A DNA stretch of 64,000 nucleotides from Desulfococcus multivorans (GTDB lineage: Bacteria; Desulfobacterota; Desulfobacteria; Desulfobacterales; Desulfococcaceae). The notes under the pieces are model-generated. The model searched no databases. It was not told where the DNA came from and saw nothing but the letters and a program-made list of their open reading frames with translations. Position numbers and translations under genes: made by a program. Below are positions 21,038-30,105 of the stretch, piece by piece. The stretch spans positions 1,484,001 to 1,548,000 of the forward strand of contig NZ_CP015381.1 in assembly GCF_001854245.1 (NCBI RefSeq), read 5' to 3'. The stretch's first letter is position 1; every line of letters begins with the position of its first letter.

Positions 21038-22036
21038 TCAGTGTTTTGAACTTGCCATGTGCATGCACCGGTGTGCCTCCGTGAAAAAATAATTGCCGAC
21101 CGCGGCATAAACCCGTTCGGTCGTCACCACTTGCCAGCCGCCGCAGACGGGGCGGATGTCGTGGATGGCGTAGCGCGCCCGTCGCTCTGGGGTTCGGCCC
21201 AGAGCGGATGCCGACGGCATGCCGGCGACAAGAGTCGTACCTGAGGCTGTTTTCAATATCCTGTGGGTATGTTTGTGGGAATGACCATGAAGAATCATCT
21301 CGATGCCGTATCGCCCGATCAGACACTGAAGCGCGGATGCGTCCGTGAGACGCTTGCGGTGGCTGACGATGTCGGCCAGCGGGGGATGATGAATGAGAAT
21401 GACGCGGAACAACCGCCGGCCGGCGGCAGCTTTCAGGATGCTTTCCAGACGCCTCAACTGGAAATTTCCGATGGTGCCGGTGGCGAGATGCGGCGGGGTG
21501 GGATGGGCCGTGTTCACGCCGATCAGGAGGACCGATCCCCGGAGTCGCACTGTTGGAAACAGATTCGGGGAGCCTGCCCATCTCTCCGGCGGATGAGAAT
21601 CGTCCGAGGCCATGTAGCTCTGCCAGAGGACGAAGCCTCGATGCCGGTCCGCCCCGGTATACGCATCGTGGTTTCCGGGAACTACGGTAACCTGGGAGGG
21701 GTCACCGAGACGCTCCAACCATCTCCGGGCGTTTTCGAATTCCTGGGACAGACCCAGATGGGTCAGGTCGCCGGTTACGGCGATATGATCCGGCGCTATC
21801 CTTGCAAGATCTTCCCGGAGCGCGGTGAGTATCTCCTCCCTGTGTTCGGCGCAGCGGCGCAGCCGCCATCCCAGATACCCCAGGATCCGCTTGCCGATGA
21901 GATCGCGCCAGGAAACCCGGCATCGCCAGGCCATGTGAGGATCGGAAACGTGGGCCAGAAGGAATCGCGTCCGGGCGACGAGGCCGATATCGGTCCGGGA
22001 ATCGTCCTGGGCCGGCGGTGGGTCGTAAAGCGGCAT
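21038..22036 (-). CDS. Calcineurin-like metallophosphoesterase
   Basis: 332 residues with the full metallophosphoesterase motif set in order: HVSDPHM, GDLTHLG, GNHDAY, ILIHHPP and HGHSHKHT. These bind two metal ions at a phosphoester-cleaving site. The spaced block KRILGYLGWRLRR between the first two motifs is shared with a subgroup found near envelope genes. Its position beside lptFG makes a lipid A role (for example a UDP-diacylglucosamine pyrophosphatase of the LpxG type, which has similar length) possible but unproven. The ATG at 22036 lacks a strong ribosome-binding site; the frame stays open upstream. Confidence 0.8.
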   Translation of the reverse strand: MPLYDPPPAQDDSRTDIGLVARTRFLLAHVSDPHMAWRCRVSWRDLIGKRILGYLGWRLRRCAEHREEILTALREDLARIAPDHIAVTGDLTHLGLSQEFENARRWLERLGDPSQVTVVPGNHDAYTGADRHRGFVLWQSYMASDDSHPPERWAGSPNLFPTVRLRGSVLLIGVNTAHPTPPHLATGTIGNFQLRRLESILKAAAGRRLFRVILIHHPPLADIVSHRKRLTDASALQCLIGRYGIEMILHGHSHKHTHRILKTASGTTLVAGMPSASALGRTPERRARYAIHDIRPVCGGWQVVTTERVYAAVGNYFFTEAHRCMHMASSKH

Positions 22037-22114
22037 GGTTCCATCTATACAGGAATCGAAAACGATTTGCAAAGGCTTGCGGACGTCTGAATGGAGAACC
22101 GTTTTGATTTGGAA

Positions 22115-22144
22115 TTGACATGTCGGCGCATCTTTCCCTATATA
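22115..22144 (+). promoter_or_regulatory. Strong candidate sigma70 promoter for the CDP-alcohol transferase operon
   Basis: TTGACA at 22115-22120, 18-bp spacer, TATATA at 22139-22144. It lies about 105 bp upstream of the first phosphatidyltransferase gene and fits the sigma70 consensus well. Confidence 0.55.
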
Positions 22145-22251
22145 AGGCGGTTCACTGGAGAAAGGACCGAAACCGGAAACGCGATATCGATGTTCTGAGC
22201 GCGGCGCGGATAATCGGATATCTACCCTGACGATATGGGCATTAAACATTT

Positions 22252-23472
22252 ATGAATGCATCGGCTATGGACCTGTTCCTCTGTTTTGTCGGAAAAACCA
22301 CCGTTCGTATCTGGGGGCTGACGCCTCGTCGGCGAATCTTTCGTGTGCTGTCGGCTGCGGGATTCCATCCCGTTGAGGTCGATCCTGCCGACCTTCGGGA
22401 ATGCGCCGCCGTGTTGCTGTTTCGGGGTGACTACCTGATCGACGACCGCCTTGTCAAACAACTGGCCCGGACCCGGGACACGATGCTGCAGATCGACGAC
22501 GGCGGACGATCTATTCCGGTGGCGGCCCATGTGTCCGCCGGCCTTGCCACCCGAATCTCCGAATATATTGAAACCGGAGCTGAAGATCCGTCGATCCGCG
22601 AGCTTCGGATCGAGACGCCGGAAAGCCTCTCCCTCTCGTTTCAGGCCGGCCTCCTCAAATTTGATCCCCCCTTCGTGCTGCAGGTATCGGCGGAGCGGCG
22701 ACACGCTCTTGAGCGTCGGCTTTTCGACTGGTCTTATAAGGGCGTCACCGATGTCATCACGAAATGGGTCTGGCCTGTTCCGGCCCGATGGACGGTTGGC
22801 TGTTGCGTCCGATGGGGGATCCGGCCAAACCATGTCACCGCGGCCGGTCTCGTGCTGGTCGTGCTGGCCGGAGGGCTGTTTGCCTGCGGCCAGTACGGCT
22901 GGGGTCTCGTTGCCGGGTGGCTGATGACCTTTCTGGATACCGTGGATGGAAAGCTGGCGCGGGTCACCGTGGCATCCAGCCGTTTCGGCCATTATTTCGA
23001 CCATTTGATCGATTTGATCCATCCGCCGGTATGGTACATGCTTTGGGGCATTGGATTGACGACCGACCAGGGAGGGTCCATGGGGGTTTCGATGACGGCC
23101 CTGTTATGGCTCATCGTGGTCGGATACGCGTCGGGACGTCTTGCGGAGGGCCTTTTTCAATGGGTTCTTGGACAATTCGGCATTTTCTGCTGGCGGCCTG
23201 TGGACTCCTTTTTCCGCCTCGTGACGGCGCGAAGGAACCCGAACCTGTTTCTGCTCACCATGTCCGTCCTGGCGGGCCGCCCGGAGATCGGACTTTTGAG
23301 TGTGGCCGTCTGGACGGTAGTGACGAGTCTTTTCCTGTGGATGCGTCTGGTGTGGGCGGCAGGGACGAGAATACGGCGGGGGCCCCTGGTATCCTGGTTC
23401 ACGGACGCGGATCGACATCGGTACGACAGGACACTTGCCTGGCGGCTTTTCACCGGCCGTACCACGGGATAA
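22252..23472 (+). CDS. CDP-alcohol phosphatidyltransferase with extra N-terminal domain (paralog 1)
   Basis: 406-residue membrane enzyme expected to transfer a phospho-alcohol from a CDP-linked donor to an acceptor alcohol. The exact class motif DG(x)2AR(x)8G(x)3D(x)3D is present at residues 232-254. Helices before and after it (about 195-225, 265-300, 335-370) form the usual membrane core. The first ~150 residues are not part of the core; segments such as LLFRGDYLIDDRLVKQLA and VPVAAHV-like patches resemble a degenerate nucleotidyltransferase domain without the GxGxR loop, which is an inference. It is first in a three-gene run and closely resembles the third gene (24478-25701). Confidence 0.85.
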   Translation: MNASAMDLFLCFVGKTTVRIWGLTPRRRIFRVLSAAGFHPVEVDPADLRECAAVLLFRGDYLIDDRLVKQLARTRDTMLQIDDGGRSIPVAAHVSAGLATRISEYIETGAEDPSIRELRIETPESLSLSFQAGLLKFDPPFVLQVSAERRHALERRLFDWSYKGVTDVITKWVWPVPARWTVGCCVRWGIRPNHVTAAGLVLVVLAGGLFACGQYGWGLVAGWLMTFLDTVDGKLARVTVASSRFGHYFDHLIDLIHPPVWYMLWGIGLTTDQGGSMGVSMTALLWLIVVGYASGRLAEGLFQWVLGQFGIFCWRPVDSFFRLVTARRNPNLFLLTMSVLAGRPEIGLLSVAVWTVVTSLFLWMRLVWAAGTRIRRGPLVSWFTDADRHRYDRTLAWRLFTGRTTG

Positions 23473-23473
23473 C

Positions 23474-24424
23474 ATGCAGGTTCCGATTCATCTTCTCGAC
23501 CAGATTCGGGAAAGCGTCAACGGTGCGCCGTCGTCGGCCATGGATCGTCTGATCCAGGACATCTTCACACGTTTTGACGGGCATGTGCAGGGGATTCTCT
23601 TCTATGGATCATGCCTGCGAAAGGAAAATGCGCTGGATGGTCTGGCCGACCTTTATGTCCTGGTGGATACCTATCGCACCGCTTACCGGAATGCTTGCCA
23701 CGCGTTCCTGAATCACCGGCTGCCGCCCAACGTCTATTATCACGAGGCGTCCTTTGACGGGTTGACCGTCCGTGCCAAATACGCAGTGATCTCCCTCGAG
23801 GATTTTCAGAAGGGCACCACCGACAGATGGTTCCATTCCTACCTCTGGGGACGTTTCTGCCAACCTTGCCGCATGATATACGCCCGCGACGCCGCAACAG
23901 CGGATGCCGTGGTCGCGGCGCTGGCACAGGCCGTCGTGACGTTTGTGTCCCGGGTCCTGCCCTGTATGCCGCCGATGTTTACCGCCAGGGAACTCTGGGG
24001 GCGGGGGCTTGAGCTCAGCTATCGGGCCGAACTACGGAGCGAGCGGCCGGATCGGCAGGTTCGGTTGGTCGACGCGGATCCCGGTTATTTCGAAGCAGCC
24101 ACCCGTCACGTCCTGGGGGGGATGCCCCGGTGGACGGCGGTTCCGATGGAGGCTGACGGTCGCTTCCGAACGAATATTCCAAAAAGCGCGCAATGGGTTG
24201 CCCGGGCGGCCTGGCGGCTGCGGACGGTCCAGGGCAAGCTGCTGTCGATATTGCGGTTGCTCAAGGCCACGATGACCTTCGAGGGCGGAGTGGATTATAT
24301 CCTGTGGAAGATCGAACGTCACTCCGGCGTCACCGTGGCGGCCGAGCCCCGCCTGCGGCGACATCCGATCCTGGCTGCCGGGGTCCTGGCCTGGCGGGCC
24401 TACCGAAGCGGCGGTTTCCGTTGA
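23474..24424 (+). CDS. Nucleotidyltransferase-fold protein between two CDP-alcohol transferases
   Basis: 316 residues. The N-terminal part has GILFYGSCLRKE, resembling the helical turn of minimal nucleotidyltransferases, followed by DLYVLVD where the paired acidic residues of that fold would be; the first Asp of the usual GSxxxxxxxxxSDxD pattern is weakly matched. No membrane segment is evident. Its start is 1 nt past the preceding stop, so it is translated with the CDP-alcohol transferase. A role in making or attaching an activated headgroup is suggested by context only. Confidence 0.6.
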   Translation: MQVPIHLLDQIRESVNGAPSSAMDRLIQDIFTRFDGHVQGILFYGSCLRKENALDGLADLYVLVDTYRTAYRNACHAFLNHRLPPNVYYHEASFDGLTVRAKYAVISLEDFQKGTTDRWFHSYLWGRFCQPCRMIYARDAATADAVVAALAQAVVTFVSRVLPCMPPMFTARELWGRGLELSYRAELRSERPDRQVRLVDADPGYFEAATRHVLGGMPRWTAVPMEADGRFRTNIPKSAQWVARAAWRLRTVQGKLLSILRLLKATMTFEGGVDYILWKIERHSGVTVAAEPRLRRHPILAAGVLAWRAYRSGGFR

Positions 24425-24477
24425 AGCCCGAGGTGTCGGCAAACCGGTATCCACAAACGGATATCACGGGAGAGAAC

Positions 24478-25701
24478 ATGAAGAGAGAAGAGAACAATAT
24501 GACGTTATCCGTCTGCTTTTTTGCGGAGAGCCCTGTCAAAATATGGGGTATGACATGCCGGGAGCGCATGGTGCGGGTTCTGGGGGCCATGGGCGGCGTT
24601 CGCATCGTGGCTGACCTTGCCGTGCTTCATGCCAATGCGCCGGTGCTGATCCTCAGGGCCGACCACCTGATCGACGATCGGCTGATCCATTACCTGGCAG
24701 CAACCCCGGACATGCTGCTTTTAAATGAAGACGGAGGGGAGAAGACGGCTGTCGCGGCCCATGTGTCCGGCAGCATCGCCCATCAGACCCATACCGCCAT
24801 GACGGATCCTGAAAAGCCTTTGCCGCCCGGTGTCCGAATCCAGACCCTGGACAGCCTGGCTCTCTCTTTTCAGGAAAAATTACGAAAATTCGATCCCCCT
24901 TTTGTCCTGCCCGTCTCAGCCGATCGGCAAAGACGCCTGGAACGAGGGCTGTTTGCCTGGTCCTACAAGGGCGTCACCGATCTGGTGACCAAATGGGTCT
25001 GGCCCCATCCGGCCCAATGGGCTGTCCGGCAGTGTGTGCGTCTGGGAATTCAGCCGAACCATGTCACCCTGACGAGTCTGATCCTGGTCGTCCTCGCGGG
25101 TGGTCTGTTCATACGGGGCCAATATGGTTGGGGGTTGGCAGTGGCATGGGTGATGACCTTTCTGGATACGGTCGACGGAAAACTGGCCCGGGTGACCGTG
25201 ACCGCCAGCCGTTTCGGCCATTATTTCGACCATCTGATCGACCTTTTCAGTCCGCCCGTCTGGTATATGCTATGGGGTCTGGGGCTGAAATATGCTTATC
25301 CGGGCGGACTGTTCTATGCGCTTGACAGGGTCATCTGGCTGATGCTGATCGGGTATGTCGCCGGGCGTCTGGTGGAACTGACGTTTAAAAAATGTTTGGG
25401 CCGATTCGACATTTTCTGCTGGCAGCCCATGGATTCCTGTTTCAGGCTGGTGACTGCCCGGCGCAATCCCTGCCTGATCCTCTTGACCTTTTTTACGCTG
25501 TGGGGGCGGCCGGATCTCGGACTGTTGGCGGTGGCTTTCTGGACGTTGCTGAGCAGCGTTTTTTTGTTGTTGCGGTTGGCATGGGCATCCCTGATCAGAA
25601 TCCGGGAGGGGTCGCTGACCACTTGGTTTGTGGATGCACGCCGGTCGAGGGACCTGAACTCCCCGGCCGTTCGCTGGTTTATCCGCGGCACACCGGATTG
25701 A
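24478..25701 (+). CDS. CDP-alcohol phosphatidyltransferase with extra N-terminal domain (paralog 2)
   Basis: 407 residues, a clear paralog of 22252-23472: both share SLSFQ, KFDPPFVL, FxWSYKGVTDxxTKWVWP and a long identical run around the catalytic motif. DG(x)2AR(x)8G(x)3D(x)3D begins at residue 233. As in the paralog, the N-terminal ~150 residues (VLILRADHLIDDRLIHYLA) look like a degenerate nucleotidyltransferase. The ATG at 24478 has GGGAGA about 6 nt upstream; an ATG at 24499 is a weaker option. The 3' end overlaps the convergent glycerophosphotransferase-like gene by 23 nt. Confidence 0.85.
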   Translation: MKREENNMTLSVCFFAESPVKIWGMTCRERMVRVLGAMGGVRIVADLAVLHANAPVLILRADHLIDDRLIHYLAATPDMLLLNEDGGEKTAVAAHVSGSIAHQTHTAMTDPEKPLPPGVRIQTLDSLALSFQEKLRKFDPPFVLPVSADRQRRLERGLFAWSYKGVTDLVTKWVWPHPAQWAVRQCVRLGIQPNHVTLTSLILVVLAGGLFIRGQYGWGLAVAWVMTFLDTVDGKLARVTVTASRFGHYFDHLIDLFSPPVWYMLWGLGLKYAYPGGLFYALDRVIWLMLIGYVAGRLVELTFKKCLGRFDIFCWQPMDSCFRLVTARRNPCLILLTFFTLWGRPDLGLLAVAFWTLLSSVFLLLRLAWASLIRIREGSLTTWFVDARRSRDLNSPAVRWFIRGTPD

Positions 25702-26857
25702 GATGGTTTTCTTTCCGGGTATCGAGTAGAAACTCAGCGATGGCGACGGCTCCTCTTTCCGCTGCCGTGCTTCCCGGCGCCGTGTGGAAGGTGTAGGCAA
25801 AAGCCTTCTGTTGGCTTTCCAGGAACTCTGGATGGGTGTTGAAAGCCTGTGACAGGGCTTCGCCCAACCCCGGGCGGACCGAATCCACGACACGTCCCAG
25901 CCCCCAGTGCCGATAGTAGGGATTGTTTTGCCACGCCACCTGGTGACCGTTGAGAAAGATGCAGGGACGGGGCTTCAGAAGAAATTCGTACACCTGGCTG
26001 CTGACGTCTCCGAGGTAGACATCCGCCCCGAGCATATAGGTCATATCGATGGAGGCATCGCTGCCCGTATCGATGTGAATGTTGGGCAGCCGACGGTATT
26101 TTCGGGGGAGTGAAGCCCGATGCCGCCGGCTTCTCTTGAAAAGCACCACGTGGGGTGCGAATATCAGGTTGAACGCCCTGTTTTCCGCAAAAAAGTCCAG
26201 AACGTCCAGTCCCATCGGCTTCCAGGACGACACGGATTGATCAAAATGCGGATTGTACACCACAATGGGACGATCATTCCTGAAAAGGCGCGGCCTTTCC
26301 GGCTTCAGGCCCTGAACGACCTCGAATTTCGGCCATCCGATCACGGCATAGCGATCATCCGACAGGTAGCCTAGACGCTGAAGTTGGTCTACATATTTTC
26401 GCCCCGGTAAAAGGGTGAAGTCAAAGGCGCCTGACTTGTCATCAAATCCACCCTCCCGATCTCCCGCGCCATGACGGGTGTGGATCATGATCAAGTCCGT
26501 GATGCCGTATCGCGTCCGCAGTTTCATGCAGTTCCGTTCCGGAGACACCAGCGCATCCAGCCCACGGAAAAAAGAAAGATTGTGCCGCAGCACCATTTTT
26601 TTGCGTAAAAACTTCCACTTGGATACCACGGGATCGATGCATCCGTAATACCAGGGCGTCGACAGCAGTTGAAACGTGCAGCGGTGGCCGGGATAAAGGG
26701 ACCCAATCCGTTTTGCAAACGTCATCTCCCGGGTGGAAGAACAAGCGACAAGGACCTCGATATTCCGATATTTTTTCGACAATTCAAATGCATACGGTAC
26801 CGCATGCGGTACTTGATGCGGAAAATAATGATTGAAAAGAAACCCAACGCGCAACAT
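25679..26857 (-). CDS. CDP-glycerol glycerophosphotransferase-like protein
   Basis: 392 residues with the features of the TagB/TagF family: DLIMIHTRHGAGDREGGFD mid-protein, VIGWPKFEVV, and the C-terminal MLGADVYLGDVSSQVYEFLL followed by KPRPCIFLNGHQVAW. That family moves glycerol-phosphate from CDP-glycerol onto an acceptor, so a phosphoglycerol headgroup is a reasonable guess. It is the last gene of the SPT/ABC operon, 15 nt after the ABC transporter gene, with AAGGAG upstream of its ATG. The acceptor cannot be told from sequence. Confidence 0.65.
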   Translation of the reverse strand: MLRVGFLFNHYFPHQVPHAVPYAFELSKKYRNIEVLVACSSTREMTFAKRIGSLYPGHRCTFQLLSTPWYYGCIDPVVSKWKFLRKKMVLRHNLSFFRGLDALVSPERNCMKLRTRYGITDLIMIHTRHGAGDREGGFDDKSGAFDFTLLPGRKYVDQLQRLGYLSDDRYAVIGWPKFEVVQGLKPERPRLFRNDRPIVVYNPHFDQSVSSWKPMGLDVLDFFAENRAFNLIFAPHVVLFKRSRRHRASLPRKYRRLPNIHIDTGSDASIDMTYMLGADVYLGDVSSQVYEFLLKPRPCIFLNGHQVAWQNNPYYRHWGLGRVVDSVRPGLGEALSQAFNTHPEFLESQQKAFAYTFHTAPGSTAAERGAVAIAEFLLDTRKENHLNPVCRG

Positions 26858-26872
26858 TCCGGCGATTCTCCT

Positions 26873-28657
26873 TCATCTCATTTTTTCTGATGCCGGCCCG
26901 CCCTGGCGATGGTTCTGTGGGTATCGAAGCGTCTTTTTCTCATCCGGCGTCGCCAGCAGTTCGGCCATCCCCATGTGGAGCCGGTAGGCACGGTCCGCCG
27001 CCTCGAGGAGGGCGGTCTGATGAGAGATCGCCAGGATGGTGAGGCGTCCTTTCAACTGTCGCAGGGTTTGGCATATCTCGGCTTCCGAGGCGGGATCCAG
27101 GGCGCTGGTGGCCTCGTCCAGGATCATCAGCCGGGGACGGTGCACCAGGGCCCTCGCAATGGTGATCCGCTGTCGCTGTCCCCCTGACAGGCGGGCGCCC
27201 CGTTCGCCCACGACAGTGTGGATCCCGGCGGGCATTTCAGCGACAAATCCCCAAGCGCCCGCCTCGCTGAGGGCGCGTTGGGCGTCTTTCTCATCGAATG
27301 CCGGGTCGCCCAGGGTGACATTGACCATCACCGTATCGTGCAGGAGCAACGTCTCCTGGGGCACATATCCGATCATCCGACGCCATGCCTTGATGTCCGC
27401 CGCAGTCAAGGGCATGTCGTCGATCCATATGGTGCCTTCCCTGGGGGTCAGGAGACCGGTGATCAGATCCACGACCGTCGTCTTGCCGGCCCCCGAGGGG
27501 CCGATGATTGCCGAAAACGATCCCATGGGAAATGACATTGACAGATCTTTCAGGACAAACCGGTCCCCGTAACCAAAGCTGACGTTCTCGATACGGATCC
27601 CCTCTTCCAGAACCGGGGTGAGAGATCCGGTATGATGCTCCTTTTCCCGACGGGCTTCTTCGATTTTTGACCAGAGGGACCAGTAGGCGCTTTCGGCGAT
27701 CACCATGGACTGGTACTCTTTCTGGGCCTTTTGAAGAGCCTTCAGGATCTTGATCAGCATGAAGATCATGACGATGACGGTGGCCATGGGCATCTCCCAC
27801 CAGACCAGCGCGGCATAGAGTCCGAAGCCCAGAAAAAGGGTTATCAAGGGTTCCTGGAGGGCCTTCAAGGCCTCTTCACTGAAAACCTGCTTCCGGAGCG
27901 CCTTGTTGAGGCGTCGGGTTCGGGTCTGCAACACCGCATCGGCAAGGTTTTCACGAGCCATGGCCTTCAAGGGTTTGATGGACTGGAGCGTATCCGTCAG
28001 CTGGGACAGCAGTGATTTGAGCAGCTGCGTCTGACGGTTGCCGGCCGTTTTGGCTTTTTTGACCAGATGCCGAAGCGCGAAAAGGATGACGAAACCGGCC
28101 AACAGGGTCGTCAGGGTTTCCTGCCGTGCCACCATCAGGGCCACGACGGTGTAGACTGCGGCTTGCAGGGCCTGGGCCATGATTCGGATGCCGTAAAGAT
28201 AGGCGTCGGCAGACCGCCGGGCTTCGGTGGCGAACGCATTGGTAAAACGCCCGATGGGTTGATGGACGTAATATTCCCACCGGGTCGTGAAGAGCGCGCG
28301 AATCAGATCGAGCCGAAGATCCGTCGCCACCCGGGAGACCATGTATCCGACCCTTTTGTTGGCTATGAGCAGGAGAGCGGCTTTCATCATGATGCACAAA
28401 ACGAAAACGGCCAACAGAAGACCGATCGTGGGGGAAAGGCCGATAAGTTCGAATAACCGGATGATCGTCTGTTCCAGTGCGGGTTTTTGACCCGGCGACG
28501 CCTCGATCGCATCGGCGGGACCGCCTATGGCGATCCCCAGAAGCGGCAACAGCATTGTCATCCCGAAGCCTTCGGCAACGCCGGCCAGGAGAAGGGCAAG
28601 GAGGGTCAGGAGGCTTTCGCCGGGATAACGCCGGAAAAAAGTGATCGGTAAACGCAT
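26873..28657 (-). CDS. ABC exporter, fused permease and ATPase (MsbA-like)
   Basis: 594-residue half-transporter. Six membrane helices occupy about residues 1-310 (for example LLLAVFVLCIMMKAALLLIA). The nucleotide-binding domain follows: Walker A GPSGAGKTT, Q-loop VPQETLLLHD, signature LSGGQRQRI and Walker B RLMILDEATSALDP. It starts 7 nt after the serine-palmitoyltransferase-like gene, and an upstream extension of the frame would overlap that gene. The operon position suggests it moves the product made by its neighbours, a glycophospho- or sphingolipid, across the inner membrane; MsbA itself acts on lipid A. Confidence 0.85.
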   Translation of the reverse strand: MRLPITFFRRYPGESLLTLLALLLAGVAEGFGMTMLLPLLGIAIGGPADAIEASPGQKPALEQTIIRLFELIGLSPTIGLLLAVFVLCIMMKAALLLIANKRVGYMVSRVATDLRLDLIRALFTTRWEYYVHQPIGRFTNAFATEARRSADAYLYGIRIMAQALQAAVYTVVALMVARQETLTTLLAGFVILFALRHLVKKAKTAGNRQTQLLKSLLSQLTDTLQSIKPLKAMARENLADAVLQTRTRRLNKALRKQVFSEEALKALQEPLITLFLGFGLYAALVWWEMPMATVIVMIFMLIKILKALQKAQKEYQSMVIAESAYWSLWSKIEEARREKEHHTGSLTPVLEEGIRIENVSFGYGDRFVLKDLSMSFPMGSFSAIIGPSGAGKTTVVDLITGLLTPREGTIWIDDMPLTAADIKAWRRMIGYVPQETLLLHDTVMVNVTLGDPAFDEKDAQRALSEAGAWGFVAEMPAGIHTVVGERGARLSGGQRQRITIARALVHRPRLMILDEATSALDPASEAEICQTLRQLKGRLTILAISHQTALLEAADRAYRLHMGMAELLATPDEKKTLRYPQNHRQGGPASEKMR

Positions 28658-28664
28658 CGGAAGG

Positions 28665-29846
28665 TTAAGCGTAGTGTTTGAGGGCAGAATACGCGTCGCC
28701 GATCCGGTCGATCTGTGACCGGGTATGCTCGGCATTCAGGCTGCATCGGAGAAGCGCCCCGCCGTCGGGTGTCGCCGGCGGCAGCACCATGTTGACGTAG
28801 ACGCCGCCTTCCAGAAGACCGTTCCAGGCGGCGAATGCCCGATCCACGTCGTCGAAACGGGCTGCGATGACAGGGCCGGGTTCGGGTCCCAGGCGGAACC
28901 CGCTCGTCTTCAGGCGTTGATAGAGATGGTTGGCGCCGTCCCATAGTCTCCGGCGCAGCTCCGGATGCGAACGAATGATCCCGAGCGCCGTCCGGGTGGA
29001 TGCGATGATCGACGGGGCGGAGGATGCCGTGAATACATACGGCCGACTGGCATATCGGAGCAGATCGAGCTCCGGATGGTTGCTGGTGCAGAATCCGCCG
29101 ATGGTGCCGAGACTTTTGCTGAAGGTGCCGACCACGAAATCGACGCTTTCCTCGACACCCGAAGCTTCCGCAAGCCCCCGACCGTTGGCGCCGAGCACAC
29201 CCAGGGAATGGGCCTCGTCTACGAGCAGGTATGCCCCGTATTGCGATTTCAGCCCGGCGATTTCGGCCAGCGGGGCCTGGTCGCCCATCATGCTGTATAG
29301 TCCTTCGACGACGATCAAAACATTGGTGCGGCGTTTCTCCAGGCGCTTCAGACGCTTTTCGAGGTCCTCCGGATCATTGTGACGAAAGCGGATCACTTCG
29401 GCAGCTCCCAGCCGGCAGCCGTCATAAATGCTGGCATGACAATCGGCGTCCAGGAGGATCACCTCTCCCTGGCCCACTATTGTCGAAAGCATCGCCAGGT
29501 TCGCGATGTATCCGGTGGAGAAGACAATGGTGCCGCGTCGACCGAAAAAATCGGACAGCTCCTTTTCCAGCGCCAGATGGCCCGCCAGGGTGCCGTTGGC
29601 CATTCGTGATCCGGTGGTCCCGGTCCCTGCTTCCCGGGTCGCTTGACAAGCGGCCTGGATGCACTCCTGGTTGAATGACAAACCCAGATAATTATTGGAC
29701 CCGGCCAGAATGACCCGGCGACCGTTGATAACGGCCTCGGTGGCGGAAAGCACCTCATCCATCACGATATTGAAAAAAGTACCCCCGGTTTCGGACATCC
29801 TCTGCCGTGTCTCGGCCAGCGGCTGAAACTTATCGAAAATTTTCAT
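28665..29846 (-). CDS. spt: Serine palmitoyltransferase-like alpha-oxoamine synthase
   Basis: 393-residue PLP enzyme of the alpha-oxoamine synthase family. The PLP lysine is K244 in GTFSKSLGTIGGF, the pyridine-binding pair is D210 and H213 in DEAHSLG, and a stacking His is H137 in DADCHAS. AOS members join an acyl thioester to an amino acid; BioF and glycine C-acetyltransferase share these motifs. It is assigned to serine palmitoyltransferase because it sits with a private ACP, an acyl-AMP ligase, an NAD-dependent reductase and a ceramide-synthase-like GNAT, as in Caulobacter. No biotin or threonine genes are nearby. It starts 7 nt after the ACP gene. Confidence 0.8.
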   Translation of the reverse strand: MKIFDKFQPLAETRQRMSETGGTFFNIVMDEVLSATEAVINGRRVILAGSNNYLGLSFNQECIQAACQATREAGTGTTGSRMANGTLAGHLALEKELSDFFGRRGTIVFSTGYIANLAMLSTIVGQGEVILLDADCHASIYDGCRLGAAEVIRFRHNDPEDLEKRLKRLEKRRTNVLIVVEGLYSMMGDQAPLAEIAGLKSQYGAYLLVDEAHSLGVLGANGRGLAEASGVEESVDFVVGTFSKSLGTIGGFCTSNHPELDLLRYASRPYVFTASSAPSIIASTRTALGIIRSHPELRRRLWDGANHLYQRLKTSGFRLGPEPGPVIAARFDDVDRAFAAWNGLLEGGVYVNMVLPPATPDGGALLRCSLNAEHTRSQIDRIGDAYSALKHYA

Positions 29847-29853
29847 TGGAAAT

Positions 29854-30105
29854 TCATGTTCCGGGTTGAGAGAGTTTCTGAATCTGGTGCATCAGATCCT
29901 GCACCGTGCGGACTTCCGGCAATATGCTGATGGGGATTGAGATATCGAAGCCGTCCTCCAGATCCTCGAGAAGCTTCATCACTTTCAATGAATCGAAACC
30001 CAGGTCTACCGTCAGGTCGGTCTCCATTCCGGCCGTCACGCCTTCGGGGACCAGCGGCTTCAGAATTTCCATGATCCGTTCATATACCTTATCGTCTATT
30101 TCCAT
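29854..30105 (-). CDS. Dedicated acyl carrier protein
   Basis: 83 residues. The phosphopantetheine attachment site is Ser39 in DLGFDSLKVMKLLEDLED. The ATG overlaps the stop of the reductase gene as TGATG, typical of coupled translation, and the SPT-like gene starts 7 nt after it. It is distinct from a housekeeping AcpP (the motif is GFDSL rather than GADSL), so it is best seen as the acyl donor carrier for the SPT-like enzyme. A longer frame exists upstream but would lie inside the reductase gene. Confidence 0.85.
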   Translation of the reverse strand: MEIDDKVYERIMEILKPLVPEGVTAGMETDLTVDLGFDSLKVMKLLEDLEDGFDISIPISILPEVRTVQDLMHQIQKLSQPGT

